A DNA stretch of 64,000 nt from contig NZ_JBHMFT010000004.1 in the NCBI RefSeq assembly GCF_051433195.1, positions 124,001 through 188,000 of the forward strand. Reading direction: 5' to 3'. Each line of letters opens with the position of its first letter. Positions within the stretch are counted from its first letter, which is position 1. Below are positions 41,714-50,446 of this stretch, one piece after another. The translations under genes and the position numbers were made by a program. The stretch is from Falsiroseomonas sp051433195 (GTDB lineage Bacteria > Pseudomonadota > Alphaproteobacteria > Acetobacterales > Acetobacteraceae). A model generated the notes under the pieces. The model ran no database searches. It was not told where the DNA came from and was given only the letters and a program-made list of their open reading frames with translations.

Positions 41714-42352
41714 ATGACCCGAATCGCGCTGCCCCTCTCGGCCTTCATGGTCGCTGCCTCCCTCGCCAACGCACAACCCGTGCCGAGCGTCCAAGGCCAG
41801 GTGCCGGAGGAAATCGGGTCCTGGCGGCTGTCCTGCCTGCAGGACCGCATGACCGACCGCGCCGACTGCCTGCTGCGGCACCGCGAACCGGTGGAACCCG
41901 CCCAGAGCGCCACCGGGTCCTCCCTGGTGCTGGAAGTGCAGGACCGCGGCGGCCACCTGGTCCCCGTGGTGGCGGCGCGCGACCTCGGCTTCGAATCCGC
42001 CAGCCGCGGCCTGCTGGCGATGACCGGCACCGCCCAGCTCCGCTTTCCGCCCAACCGCTACTTCGAACTGCCCTGCACCCTGGAAGGCCGCAGCCTGGTC
42101 TGCGCCCCCAGGCCGGAAGACGCCGCCCGCGCCGCCGCGGAACTGCCCGCCGCCGAGACCGCCCTGGTCCGCATGACCGGCCTCGGCGCCGGCTCCGACC
42201 GCGCCGACCCGGCCGAACTGCGCCTCAGCCAGACGCGCGAAGCCCTGACCCGCTACCGCAGCCGCGTCCCCGAAGGCAGCACCCCACCCCCCGCCTCCGG
42301 CCTGACCCTGCCCGACATCACCAACCGCCTGCAGCGCCTCTTCGGAAACTGA
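41714..42352 (+). CDS. exported protein, IalB-like
   Basis: A 212-aa exported protein. The signal peptide covers about residues 1-20 (LSAFMVAASLANA). Four cysteines follow: GSWRLSC, ADCLLRH, LPCTLEG and LVCAPRP. That W-x-x-x-C spacing and the beta-rich centre resemble the invasion-associated locus B family, a periplasmic fold of unclear role, but the match is weak. The C-terminal part (TREALTRYRSRV) fits too. Start ATG 41714. It is divergent from the aldo/keto reductase gene. Confidence 0.65.
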   Translation: MTRIALPLSAFMVAASLANAQPVPSVQGQVPEEIGSWRLSCLQDRMTDRADCLLRHREPVEPAQSATGSSLVLEVQDRGGHLVPVVAARDLGFESASRGLLAMTGTAQLRFPPNRYFELPCTLEGRSLVCAPRPEDAARAAAELPAAETALVRMTGLGAGSDRADPAELRLSQTREALTRYRSRVPEGSTPPPASGLTLPDITNRLQRLFGN

Positions 42353-42393
42353 CGCGGGTCGGGGCGTTCGTCTGGGGGTTGCGCTGGTTGATT

Positions 42394-42604
42394 GCAGGGA
42401 GGGCTCTGCCCTCCCTGCACCCTCCCGCCAAGGGGCAGTGGCCCCTTGGAACCCTTTGATTCATGAACAGGATGGGAGAGGGGCACAGCGGTCGTGCCGG
42501 ACAGGAACGCGCGCGGCGCCCCTCTCCCATCCTGTTCAAGGTCCCGGCGGTCCAGGTGGCCCTGCCACCTGGTCAGGGGGTGCGGGGGGCGGACAGCCCC
42601 CCGC
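42394..42604. repeat. block of five consecutive perfect hairpins
   Basis: Between convergent genes (the IalB-like gene and uppP) lie five perfect stems: GCAGGGAGGGC/GCCCTCCCTGC (42394-42418), CCAAGGGGC/GCCCCTTGG (42428-42449), a 20-bp stem GAACAGGATGGGAGAGGGGC and complement (42465-42484 / 42518-42537) with a 33-base loop, CCAGGTGGC/GCCACCTGG (42552-42572), and GCGGGGGGC/GCCCCCCGC (42582-42604). No open frame is convincing here. The density is far beyond a normal terminator. Confidence 0.9.
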
Positions 42605-42641
42605 GAACCACCCGCGCGGACCCCAGGCGGACCGCGCCCGG

Positions 42642-43445
42642 TCAGCGCAGCATCAGGAAGGCCAGCATCGTGCAGCCGAGGGCGATGCGGTACCAGCCGA
42701 AGGGGGTGAAGCCGATGCGGCTGATCACCTTCATCAGCCAGCGCACCACGAACAGGGCGACGATGAAGGCGGTGACGAAGCCGACGCCGATCTGGCCGAG
42801 GGCGGACAGGTCCAGGTCGGCGCGGGCCTTGTAGAGGCTGTAGGCGGTGGCGGCGAACATCGTCGGGATCGCGAGGACGAAGCTGAATTCGGCGGCCGTA
42901 CGCCGTTCCACCCCGACCAGCAGGGCCGTGATGATGGTGGCGCCGGAGCGCGAGGTGCCCGGGATCATCGCCAGTGCCTGGCCGAAGCCGATCAGCAGGG
43001 CGGCGCGGGGCCCCATCTGCGGGATGGTGTGGATGGAGGGGTCGGGGCGCCAGCGCTCGATGGCGATGATGGCGATGCCGCCGAGGATCAGGGCGGCGCA
43101 GACCACCCAGGGGTTGAACAGCAGCTCCGTGATGGTGCCGTGCAGCAGGGCGCCGATGACGGCCGCGGGCAGGAAGGCCAGGATCAGGTTCCGGGCGTAG
43201 AAGCGCTCCGGCCCGGGTCTCCAGGCCAGCATCGCCAGGCGCCACAGCGTGGCGCGGAACACCAGCACCACGGCCAGTACGGCGCCGAGCTGGATGCAGA
43301 TTTCGAAGGTCTTGCCGGGCGGGCCCTGGAAGCCGATCAGCTCCCCCAGCAGGATCATGTGCCCGGTGGAGGAGATGGGCAGGAACTCGGTCGCGCCCTC
43401 CACGACGCCCATCAGGAAGGCGTCCAGAAAAGTAGCGAAGTCCAT
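42642..43445 (-). CDS. uppP: undecaprenyl-diphosphatase
   Basis: A 267-aa inner-membrane enzyme that dephosphorylates undecaprenyl pyrophosphate to recycle the carrier for peptidoglycan and surface glycans; overexpression gives bacitracin resistance. Two signature motifs are intact: EGATEFLPISSTGHM near residues 17-31 and PGTSRSGATI near 160-169. About eight membrane helices are seen. Start ATG 43445 (an upstream in-frame TTG is possible). Confidence 0.96.
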   Translation of the reverse strand: MDFATFLDAFLMGVVEGATEFLPISSTGHMILLGELIGFQGPPGKTFEICIQLGAVLAVVLVFRATLWRLAMLAWRPGPERFYARNLILAFLPAAVIGALLHGTITELLFNPWVVCAALILGGIAIIAIERWRPDPSIHTIPQMGPRAALLIGFGQALAMIPGTSRSGATIITALLVGVERRTAAEFSFVLAIPTMFAATAYSLYKARADLDLSALGQIGVGFVTAFIVALFVVRWLMKVISRIGFTPFGWYRIALGCTMLAFLMLR

Positions 43446-43506
43446 CAAACATGCATCCGCCGAGGTCCGGGCGGATGTATAGCCGGATCATCAGGGCGGC
43501 ATAAGG

Positions 43507-43524
43507 CGGGGGCGGTGGCCCCCG
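43507..43524. terminator. hairpin after the TRAP binding-protein gene
   Basis: CGGGGGC (43507-43513) and GCCCCCG (43518-43524) form a 7-bp stem with a 4-base loop, about 20 bases downstream of the DctP stop on the minus strand. No T-run. Confidence 0.5.
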
Positions 43525-43543
43525 TCCTCACGTCACCGTTGGG

Positions 43544-44632
43544 CTAGCGGACCGTCTGCGCGGCCGAGAAGGCGAAGTTGTCGAAGCTGTTCTCGGCGAT
43601 CCGGAACCACTGGAACTGCTCGGTCCGGAAGCGGTTGTAGCTTTCCATGATCTTGGCGAAGCGCGGGTTTCCGGCGCTGATCTCGGCGACCATCGCCTCG
43701 TTCGCGCGCCAGGCGGCTTCCAGGATCGGGCGCGGCCAGAAGCGCAGCTGTGCGCCGGCGGCAACCAGGCGGCGCAGGGCCTGCGGGTTCAGGTGGTCGT
43801 AGCGAGCGACCATGTCGCTGTCGGCCTCGGCGCAGGCGACTTCGAGGGCGTGCTTGTAGAGCGCCGGCAGCGCGTCCCAGGCGCGCTGGTTGGACATGAA
43901 GTGCAGCCGCGCGCCCGGCTCCCAGAAGCCCGGCGCGTAGTAGAACTTGGCGACGCGGACGTAGTTGGCGCGCTCGTCGTCATGCGGGCCGACGAATTCG
44001 GCGGCGTCGATCACGCCTCGCTCGAGCGACGGGTAGATGTCGGCCGGGGCGATCAGGGTCGGCTCGGCGCCCAGCCGCTGAAACAGGCGCCCGGCCAGGC
44101 CCGTGATGCGGAACTTCAGGCCGCGGAGCTGGTCGACGGAAGAAATCTCGTTGCGGAACCAGCCGCCCATCTGCGCGCCGGTGTCGCCGGCGGTGATGCC
44201 GTGGACGTTGTAGTCCCGGAACAGCTCCGCCGCGAGCTCATTGCCGCCGCCGTAGCGGAACCAGGACGTCATCTGCCGCGTGGTCAGGCCGAAGGACATC
44301 GCGGTGAAGGGGACGAAGGCGGGCTCCTTGCCGATGTAGTAGTAGGAGGCGGTGTGCCCGGCCTCGATCGAGCCCTGCTGCACCGCGTCCAGGATCTGCA
44401 GCGTGCCGACGATCTCGCCGGCCGGGAAGGTCTGGATGCGGAACTTGCCGTCCGTGAGCTGGCCGACGCGGGCGGCGATGCGCTCCAGCTGGCCGTACAG
44501 CACGTCGAACACGCGCGGGAAGGCGGATTGCACGCGCCAGCGCACTTCCGGGCTGGACTGGGCGAGGGCGGGGGTCGCGAGGGCGAGGGGGGCGGCCGCG
44601 GCGGCGGCGCCCAGCATGGAACGGCGATTCAA
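43544..44632 (-). CDS. TRAP transporter substrate-binding protein (DctP family)
   Basis: A 362-aa periplasmic solute receptor. A Tat-type signal (NRRSMLGAAAAAAPLALATPALAQ) starts at TTG 44632, which has GGGAGGAT eight bases upstream; no ATG fits. The mature part shows the DctP pattern: FPAGEIVGTLQILDAVQQGSIEAGHTASYY, LKFRITGLAGRLFQRLGAEPTLI with the conserved Arg that binds carboxylate, and GVIDAAEFVGPHDD. The C-terminal region is typical of dicarboxylate or mandelate/pyruvate subfamilies. No permease genes are adjacent; the DctQM pair is 6 kb away. Confidence 0.93.
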   Translation of the reverse strand: MNRRSMLGAAAAAAPLALATPALAQSSPEVRWRVQSAFPRVFDVLYGQLERIAARVGQLTDGKFRIQTFPAGEIVGTLQILDAVQQGSIEAGHTASYYYIGKEPAFVPFTAMSFGLTTRQMTSWFRYGGGNELAAELFRDYNVHGITAGDTGAQMGGWFRNEISSVDQLRGLKFRITGLAGRLFQRLGAEPTLIAPADIYPSLERGVIDAAEFVGPHDDERANYVRVAKFYYAPGFWEPGARLHFMSNQRAWDALPALYKHALEVACAEADSDMVARYDHLNPQALRRLVAAGAQLRFWPRPILEAAWRANEAMVAEISAGNPRFAKIMESYNRFRTEQFQWFRIAENSFDNFAFSAAQTVR

Positions 44633-45098
44633 TGGACATCCTCCCTGTTCAGGGCGCGGACGGCACACGCCCGCTTCTGTCGCCAGGATTAAGCGATCCG
44701 CGGGCGGCCGGAAATAGGCCGGGCGCCTGAGTTATGCCAACTCCCACTGATTAGGCCCCATGCGCCCATCGGGTCGAGCAGCAGCCCGGCCTGCTGGCCG
44801 GGGCTGACCAATCCGCAGTCGGGCCGCAGGACAGAAGCCTGTTCACAGCCATGGCCAGATCACGGCCGGTGCGCCTGCACCGGGAGCGGGATGGGGATGG
44901 GCGGCGGAGGGCCGCTCAGGCTGGCACCCAGCGTGCGCTCCGCAGGGGTTGGCCCAGACCGTGTGGATGCTTCGCGGCAATCATCCAGCTCCGTACCAGA
45001 GACCCCGGAGAATTGTTGCGTATAAGCACCGAGATCGGCATTTTGGTGTTCGGAGGCGCCGATGGCGTCACTTTTGAGACATCGGGATCCGGGCCACA
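44633..45098. other. intergenic region, no gene supported
   Basis: Open frames here (for example 44851-45174 plus and 44860-45210 minus) overlap each other and have no family features, so I do not call a gene. The right half is less GC-rich than the surroundings and may carry the promoter of the following orphan gene. Confidence 0.5.
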
Positions 45099-45800
45099 AT
45101 GCGCGTTCTCCAGACTGCCGTCCCAGCGGCGCGACTTCACTCAGGTATCGGTTCGACACTCGTCGATACGCTGAGCTACTTTTCAACGATCGCCGTCGTG
45201 ATGCCGCCACTGATCACCGACGGGGCCAGCGAAGGCCTGTTCTCACGCGCGCCGGCCCAGACCAATCAGCCGATCGTATCCACGATCACCAATGAAGCTG
45301 GCCTGATGCTCTTCGCCAAGGACATGGACACGCTGCGTCGTGGTCTCTCCGCCTATCCAAGGGATGTTGGCGTCAGGAGCGCCGACAGTGGCCTGGGCCT
45401 GATCGTGGGCAAGTTCCGGCGGGAAGGGTCGGGCCTTGCAGTCAATTTCATGAAATGGGGGATCGAGAACCGCAAGCAGCACTTCCTGCACGCGACTTTC
45501 AGGATCTCGGCCTGGCTCGTGAAACATGGCACGAAGCCCTGGGAGAGAAAGGCGGCCCACCGACAGCTGAACGAGATGGGCACCAGCATGGGAATGGACT
45601 ATATTATTACGTTCAAGGACTTCTGCCAGCACTACAAGCCTGATGAAAAACTGATGCGCCGCGCCAGCTTCATCTTCATTATCCGGACGGCCGACATCGC
45701 GCCCGACTTCAGTCCGCCGGGCTGCACGGTCGTCCGCTACATCGCCAACTCCCTCCAGCTGGCGGATCTCGCCACGCATGCGGTCAGCCGGAAGTCATGA
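45099..45800 (+). CDS. hypothetical protein of atypical composition
   Basis: Up to 233 aa, soluble apart from a short hydrophobic stretch near residue 25 (YFSTIAVVMPPLI). It contains GKFRREGSGLAVNFMKWGIENRKQ, WLVKHGTKPWERKAAH and a C-terminal FIFIIRTADIAPDFSPPGC. No family is recognised. The gene uses more A/T-ending codons than its neighbours, and no operon partner is close, suggesting recent acquisition. The start is unsure; an in-frame ATG at 45201 is an alternative. Nothing is supported between its stop and 46004. Confidence 0.6.
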   Translation: MRVLQTAVPAARLHSGIGSTLVDTLSYFSTIAVVMPPLITDGASEGLFSRAPAQTNQPIVSTITNEAGLMLFAKDMDTLRRGLSAYPRDVGVRSADSGLGLIVGKFRREGSGLAVNFMKWGIENRKQHFLHATFRISAWLVKHGTKPWERKAAHRQLNEMGTSMGMDYIITFKDFCQHYKPDEKLMRRASFIFIIRTADIAPDFSPPGCTVVRYIANSLQLADLATHAVSRKS

Positions 45801-46003
45801 TGTGGCGCCCTGCCTTGCGCGACGGCTTCCGCCCAACCGCTCCTGCCATGGGACCCTTCACTGTCCCGGCATGTGCAGCGCGCCCGCACTCACCCTCCCG
45901 CATCGGCGCACCGCTCCGTGGGGCGGATTCCTGCGCGCACGTTTGGTCCTGCGAAGCACCCCAAACCCTGACCCGATGAGCCTGCCGCGCCGGCCCTGTC
46001 ACA

Positions 46004-46423
46004 TCACAGGAAAAATCGGCCCAGCACGGCGCCGGCCGCGACCATCTGGAGCAGGTTGGCGGCGACCGACAGGCGGTGGGAGAGGTCGAAGCCCCGTTTC
46101 GCCTCCGCATCGCCGGCCTTGGCGCGGTCCGACAGCGCGTTGATCCGCGGCATCAGCACCTGGCGCAGCCAGAAGGCCATGCCGGCAATGACCACCATGA
46201 TGCCGGCATCGAGCGGCGACAGCGGATACAGCGCCACCGCCGCGGCGGCCGAGGTTGCCAGAACCCAGAGGTAGTAGGGCGGAAACACGCCGCGCAGGAA
46301 GCGGCCGGCCATGTCGGCCGGCAGCACGCGGAACACCGACGGCGCGATGACGGCGGCGAAGAAGGCCATGCCGCCGAACAGAAGCGCCGTGGCGAACAGC
46401 GCGACGGTCAGCAGCCCAGTCAT
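46004..46423 (-). CDS. DUF4149-type membrane protein
   Basis: A 139-aa protein with four membrane helices. The pattern FGGMAFFAAVIAPSVFRVLPADMAGRFLRGVFPPYY near residues 16-52 is typical of DUF4149 proteins, of unknown function, with SHRLSVAANLLQMV at the last helix. It follows sdhB by 11 bases and is probably cotranscribed with the sdh operon. Confidence 0.85.
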   Translation of the reverse strand: MTGLLTVALFATALLFGGMAFFAAVIAPSVFRVLPADMAGRFLRGVFPPYYLWVLATSAAAAVALYPLSPLDAGIMVVIAGMAFWLRQVLMPRINALSDRAKAGDAEAKRGFDLSHRLSVAANLLQMVAAGAVLGRFFL

Positions 46424-46434
46424 CGGTTATTCAA

Positions 46435-47217
46435 TCAGACCGCCCGTTCGGCCAGCATCTTCTTGATGTCGCCGATGGCCTGCGCCGGGTTCAGCCCCTT
46501 CGGGCAGGTCCGGGTGCAGTTCATGATGGTGTGGCAGCGGTACAGCTTGAACGGATCTTCCAGCGCATCCAGCCGCTCGCCGGTGTGCTCATCGCGCGAG
46601 TCGGCGATCCACCGATAGGCCTGCAGCAGCACGGCCGGGCCGAGGTAGCGGTCGCCGTTCCACCAGTAGGATGGGCAGGCGGTGGAGCAGCAGAAGCACA
46701 GGATGCATTCCCACAACCCGTCAAGCTTGGCGCGCTCCTCCTTGCTTTGCAGGCGCTCGCCATCCGGCGGCGGGGGGGTGTCCGCCTTCAGCCAGGGCTC
46801 GACGCTGCGGAGCTGCGCGTAGATCTGCGACAGGTCGGGCACCAGGTCCTTCACCACCGGCATGTGCGGCAGCGGGTGGATGCGGACCTCGCCCTTCACA
46901 TCCTCGATCGGCTTCAAGCAGGCGAGGGTGTTCAGCCCGTCGATGTTCATCGAGCACGAGCCGCAGATGCCCTCGCGGCACGACCGCCGGAAGGTCAGCG
47001 TGGTGTCCACCTCGTTCTTGATCTTGATCAGCGCGTCCAGGACCATGGGTCCGCACTGGTCGAGATCGATGTCGAAGGTGTCTGTGCGCGGGTTTTCGCC
47101 CGAGTCCGGATCCCAGCGGTAGATCTTGAAGGGCCGCACGTTCTTCGCGCCGGCGGGCGCGGGGAAGTGCTTGCCCTTCGTGATGGTCGAGTTCTTCGGC
47201 AGCGTGAAGGTGGCCAT
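46435..47217 (-). CDS. sdhB: succinate dehydrogenase iron-sulfur subunit
   Basis: A 260-aa electron-transfer subunit of complex II. Cluster motifs appear in order: CREGICGSCSMNIDG near residues 79-93 for the [2Fe-2S], CILCFCCSTACPSYWWN near 171-187 for the [4Fe-4S], and CHTIMNCTRTCPKGLNP near 231-247 for the [3Fe-4S] and last cysteine. Length is normal. It follows sdhA by 16 bases. Confidence 0.98.
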   Translation of the reverse strand: MATFTLPKNSTITKGKHFPAPAGAKNVRPFKIYRWDPDSGENPRTDTFDIDLDQCGPMVLDALIKIKNEVDTTLTFRRSCREGICGSCSMNIDGLNTLACLKPIEDVKGEVRIHPLPHMPVVKDLVPDLSQIYAQLRSVEPWLKADTPPPPDGERLQSKEERAKLDGLWECILCFCCSTACPSYWWNGDRYLGPAVLLQAYRWIADSRDEHTGERLDALEDPFKLYRCHTIMNCTRTCPKGLNPAQAIGDIKKMLAERAV

Positions 47218-47233
47218 GGTCGTGATCGGGCTC

Positions 47234-49051
47234 CTAGTAGACGCGCGCCTTGGGCGGGAAGACCTGAACCTCGTTGGTCAGGGTGCGCATCTTCACGTCC
47301 CGGTAGTCCAGCTTCACGTTCCGCTTGTCGTCCACCCAGGCGAGGGTGTGCTTCATCCAGTTGGCATCGTCGCGGTCCGGATAATCCTCATGCGCATGCG
47401 CGCCGCGGCTTTCCTTGCGGGCCTCGGCGCCCACCACCGTGGTCAGCGCGTTGCCGATCAGGTTGTCGAGCTCCAGCGCCTCCACCAGGTCGCTGTTCCA
47501 GATCAGGCTGCGGTCGGCGATCCGGATGTCGTCGTAGCTGGCAGCGACGAGGTTCATCTTGTCCACGCCTTCCTTCAGCAGCTCGGAGGTGCGGAAGACG
47601 GCCGCGTGTTCCTGCATGGTGCGCTGCATCTGCGAGCGCACATTGGCGACCGTCTGGCCGCCCTTGGCGTTGCGCACCTTGTCGAAGCGCGCGAAGGACT
47701 TCTCGCCGGCACCCGGCGGCAGCGGGGCCTGGCTCGCACCCGGCTTGATGGTCTCGGCGGCGCGGTGCGCGGCGGCGCGGCCGAACACGACCAGGTCCAG
47801 CAGGGAATTGGTGCCGAGGCGGTTGGCGCCATGGACGGAGACACAGGCGGCCTCGCCCACCGCCATCAGCCCGCGCACCACCCGGTCCTGGTCCTGCGCC
47901 GTGGGGTTCAGGACTTCCGTGTGGATGTTCGTGGGGATGCCGCCCATGTTGTAGTGGACGGTCGGCAGCATCGGGATCGGCTCCTTCGTCACGTCCACGC
48001 CGGCGAAGATCTTCGCGGTTTCGGAAATGCCGGGGAGGCGTTCGTGGAGAAGCGCGGCGCCCAGGTGTTCCAGGTGCAGGTGGATGTGGTCCTTCTGCGG
48101 GCCGACGCCGCGGCCCTCGCGGATTTCCATCGACATGGCGCGGGAGACGACGTCGCGGGAGGCGAGGTCCTTCGCCGTCGGCGCATAGCGCTCCATGAAG
48201 CGCTCGCCTTCGGAATTGGTCAGGTAGCCGCCCTCGCCGCGGGCGCCTTCGGTGACGAGGCAGCCGGAGCCGTAGATCCCGGTCGGGTGGAACTGGACGA
48301 ACTCGTTGTCCTGCAACGGCAGGCCGGCCCGCAGCACCATGCCGCCCCCATCGCCGGTGCAGGTATGGGCGGAGGTGCAGGAGAAGTAGGCGCGGCCATA
48401 GCCGCCGGTCGCCATCACCACGGTCTGCGCCCGGAAGCGGTGCAGGCTGCCGTCTTCCAGGTTCCAGGCGGTGACGCCGCGGCAGACGCCCTCATCGTCC
48501 ATGATCAGGTCGAGCGCGATGTATTCGACGAAGAACTCGCAATTCGCCTTCAGAGCCTGCTGGTACAGCGTGTGCAGGATGGCATGGCCGGTGCGGTCCG
48601 CGGCGGCGCAGGCGCGCATCGCCGGGGTCTTGCCGTAGTCCTGCATGTGGCCACCGAAGGGGCGCTGGTAGATCTTGCCGTCCTCGGTGCGGGAGAACGG
48701 GACGCCGTAGTGCTCCAGCTCGATGATCGCCGGAATCGCCTCCCGGCACATGTATTCGATGGCGTCCTGGTCGCCGAGCCAGTCCGACCCCTTCACGGTG
48801 TCGTACATGTGCCAGCGCCAGTCATCCTCGCCCATGTTGCCGAGCGCGGCGCCGACGCCGCCCTGGGCGGCCACGGTGTGGCTGCGCGTCGGGAACACCT
48901 TGGTGATGCAGGCGGTCTTGAGTCCCGAGGCACCCATGCCGAAGGTGGCGCGAAGCCCCGCGCCGCCGGCGCCGACCACGACCACGTCATAGGTGTGGTC
49001 GACGATGCGGTAGGCCCCGCCGCCGATCGCGGGCTTGGAGATGGCGTTCAT
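47234..49051 (-). CDS. sdhA: succinate dehydrogenase flavoprotein subunit
   Basis: A 605-aa FAD enzyme oxidising succinate to fumarate. VVVGAGGAGLRATFGM is the FAD-binding Rossmann loop, RSHTVAAQGGVGAALGN contains the histidine that carries FAD covalently, and HPTGIYGSGCLVTEGARGEGG and the MGGIPTN region give the substrate site. It sits in the standard sdhCDAB order; 66 bases separate it from sdhD. Confidence 0.98.
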   Translation of the reverse strand: MNAISKPAIGGGAYRIVDHTYDVVVVGAGGAGLRATFGMGASGLKTACITKVFPTRSHTVAAQGGVGAALGNMGEDDWRWHMYDTVKGSDWLGDQDAIEYMCREAIPAIIELEHYGVPFSRTEDGKIYQRPFGGHMQDYGKTPAMRACAAADRTGHAILHTLYQQALKANCEFFVEYIALDLIMDDEGVCRGVTAWNLEDGSLHRFRAQTVVMATGGYGRAYFSCTSAHTCTGDGGGMVLRAGLPLQDNEFVQFHPTGIYGSGCLVTEGARGEGGYLTNSEGERFMERYAPTAKDLASRDVVSRAMSMEIREGRGVGPQKDHIHLHLEHLGAALLHERLPGISETAKIFAGVDVTKEPIPMLPTVHYNMGGIPTNIHTEVLNPTAQDQDRVVRGLMAVGEAACVSVHGANRLGTNSLLDLVVFGRAAAHRAAETIKPGASQAPLPPGAGEKSFARFDKVRNAKGGQTVANVRSQMQRTMQEHAAVFRTSELLKEGVDKMNLVAASYDDIRIADRSLIWNSDLVEALELDNLIGNALTTVVGAEARKESRGAHAHEDYPDRDDANWMKHTLAWVDDKRNVKLDYRDVKMRTLTNEVQVFPPKARVY

Positions 49052-49117
49052 CTGGTCTGCCGTCCATCCGTGTGGCGGGGCGAAATGGCCCGCGCCGGTT
49101 GGTATCGTATTTGGTGC

Positions 49118-49528
49118 TTAGACCCGGACCGCAAGGCGCAAAACCGCAACCACGGCGGCCAGCGCCAGCAGAACGCACACCGCCTTCACCGCCAGGATGG
49201 ACGCGATCTTCACCCATTCCGGCTTGGCGTAATCCTCGAGGATCACCTGCAGGCCGGAGGCGGTGTGCTGGAAGGTCAGGCCGATGAAGGCCAGCAGCAG
49301 CACGGCGTTCAGCGGATGCCCGATCCACGCCGCAGCCTCCAGCTGCGTCATGCCGGCGGAGGTCGCCAGCGACACGACGAACCAGATGGTCAGCGGCAGC
49401 AGCGCGATGGAGCTGACGCGCTGCATCCACCAGTGATGCGTGCCGGATTTCGCGGAGCCCGAGCCGCGCACGCGGCCAAGCGGGGTGCGGAGCGTGGTCT
49501 GGCGCAGCGAGGGGTCCTGGGCGGCCAT
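49118..49528 (-). CDS. sdhD: succinate dehydrogenase membrane anchor subunit
   Basis: A 136-aa membrane subunit. SGTHHWWMQRVSSIALLPLTIW starts the first helix, and HPLNAVLLLAFIGLTFQHTASGLQVILEDY contains the heme-ligand histidine (QHTASGLQ) and quinone-site residues. Three helices in all. Start ATG 49528; the longer frame is antisense or part of sdhC. It is 11 bases after sdhC. Confidence 0.95.
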   Translation of the reverse strand: MAAQDPSLRQTTLRTPLGRVRGSGSAKSGTHHWWMQRVSSIALLPLTIWFVVSLATSAGMTQLEAAAWIGHPLNAVLLLAFIGLTFQHTASGLQVILEDYAKPEWVKIASILAVKAVCVLLALAAVVAVLRLAVRV

Positions 49529-49539
49529 GGTCTCGTTCC

Positions 49540-49983
49540 TTACCAGGACAGCAGCAGCGCGAGCCAGGTCAGCGCCGTCAGCACCGCCGTGCCGACCAGC
49601 ACCATGCGCCCGGATTTGTAGGTGGTCGGGATGTCGTAGCCATAGCCCGCATCCCAGAACAGGTGGCGGATGCCGGCCAGGGTGTGGAACCAGGCGGCGG
49701 CGGTGACGCCCATCAGCAGCAGGATGCCGACGAAGGAGCCGAGGAACCACTGCACCCGGTCGAAGGCCACGGGGCCGGAGGCGGCAGCGACCAGCCACCA
49801 CACCATCACGACGGTGCCGGCCGCCCAGATGACGCCGGTGATGCGATGCGAGATCGACAGCGCGCTGGTCATCTGCATCATGTCGTAGACCTGCAGATGC
49901 GGCGACAGCGGCCGGCGGACCTGGGTGCCGTCGGTCCGGAGACCCAGCATGGTGGGGTCCTGCTGATCCTGCATCGATGACAT
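49540..49983 (-). CDS. sdhC: succinate dehydrogenase cytochrome b556 subunit
   Basis: A 147-aa membrane subunit with three helices. RPLSPHLQVYDMMQMTSALSISHRITGV near residues 24-51 is the SdhC signature with the quinone-site Ser/Arg, and HTLAGIRHLFWDAGYG near 100 carries the heme histidine. Start ATG 49983 with GAGGAG upstream; ATG 50001 is an alternative. First gene of sdhCDAB. Confidence 0.95.
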   Translation of the reverse strand: MSSMQDQQDPTMLGLRTDGTQVRRPLSPHLQVYDMMQMTSALSISHRITGVIWAAGTVVMVWWLVAAASGPVAFDRVQWFLGSFVGILLLMGVTAAAWFHTLAGIRHLFWDAGYGYDIPTTYKSGRMVLVGTAVLTALTWLALLLSW

Positions 49984-50153
49984 GCGGTGCCCGCTCCTCA
50001 TGGTGCGCGGCGTGCCGGATTGGCTGCCCGGGGCGCGGCGCACACTGTCAACAGCGTTCTATGGTGCAGCGCGCCATAGCGCAACGCGGCGTGGCGGGAA
50101 AATGAGAACAAATAGGGGGTGAATGGGATGATTAGGAATGATATCCTTGCCTC

Positions 50154-50336
50154 ATGCCCCAGCCGGACCCCCGCGCCAAGCTGCCCCGCTTCGCCCCTCG
50201 GCGCCAGGCCCGGAAACGCGCGCCCAAGCCGGCGGCGAAGCCCACGCCCTCGCCGTGGCAGCCGGTGCTGGACGTGCTGCACAAGATGCTGACGGCGGGT
50301 GCCGCGCTGGCGACGATCCTGCGGTTGCTGTTTTGA
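50154..50336 (+). CDS. possible small basic protein
   Basis: A 60-aa candidate: a basic, proline-rich first half (residues 1-35) followed by one hydrophobic helix (LDVLHKMLTAGAALATILRLLF). No close ribosome site: the nearest AGGA is about 20 bases upstream. It sits in a 460-base gap divergent from sdhC. It may be a real small membrane protein or chance. Confidence 0.4.
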   Translation: MPQPDPRAKLPRFAPRRQARKRAPKPAAKPTPSPWQPVLDVLHKMLTAGAALATILRLLF

Positions 50337-50446
50337 CGGCGAGGTCGACTGCTGGGCCGGTAGATCTCGACTTCTTTGCGCGAGGCTGTCGGCTTCACGC
50401 CACAGCAAAGCATGATACAACTTCGATACAATCCGGAGGATCCGAA

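Noticed and set aside
44851..45210. Two overlapping open frames on opposite strands
   Set aside because: Neither has a start with a ribosome site or any recognisable domain, and they exclude each other.
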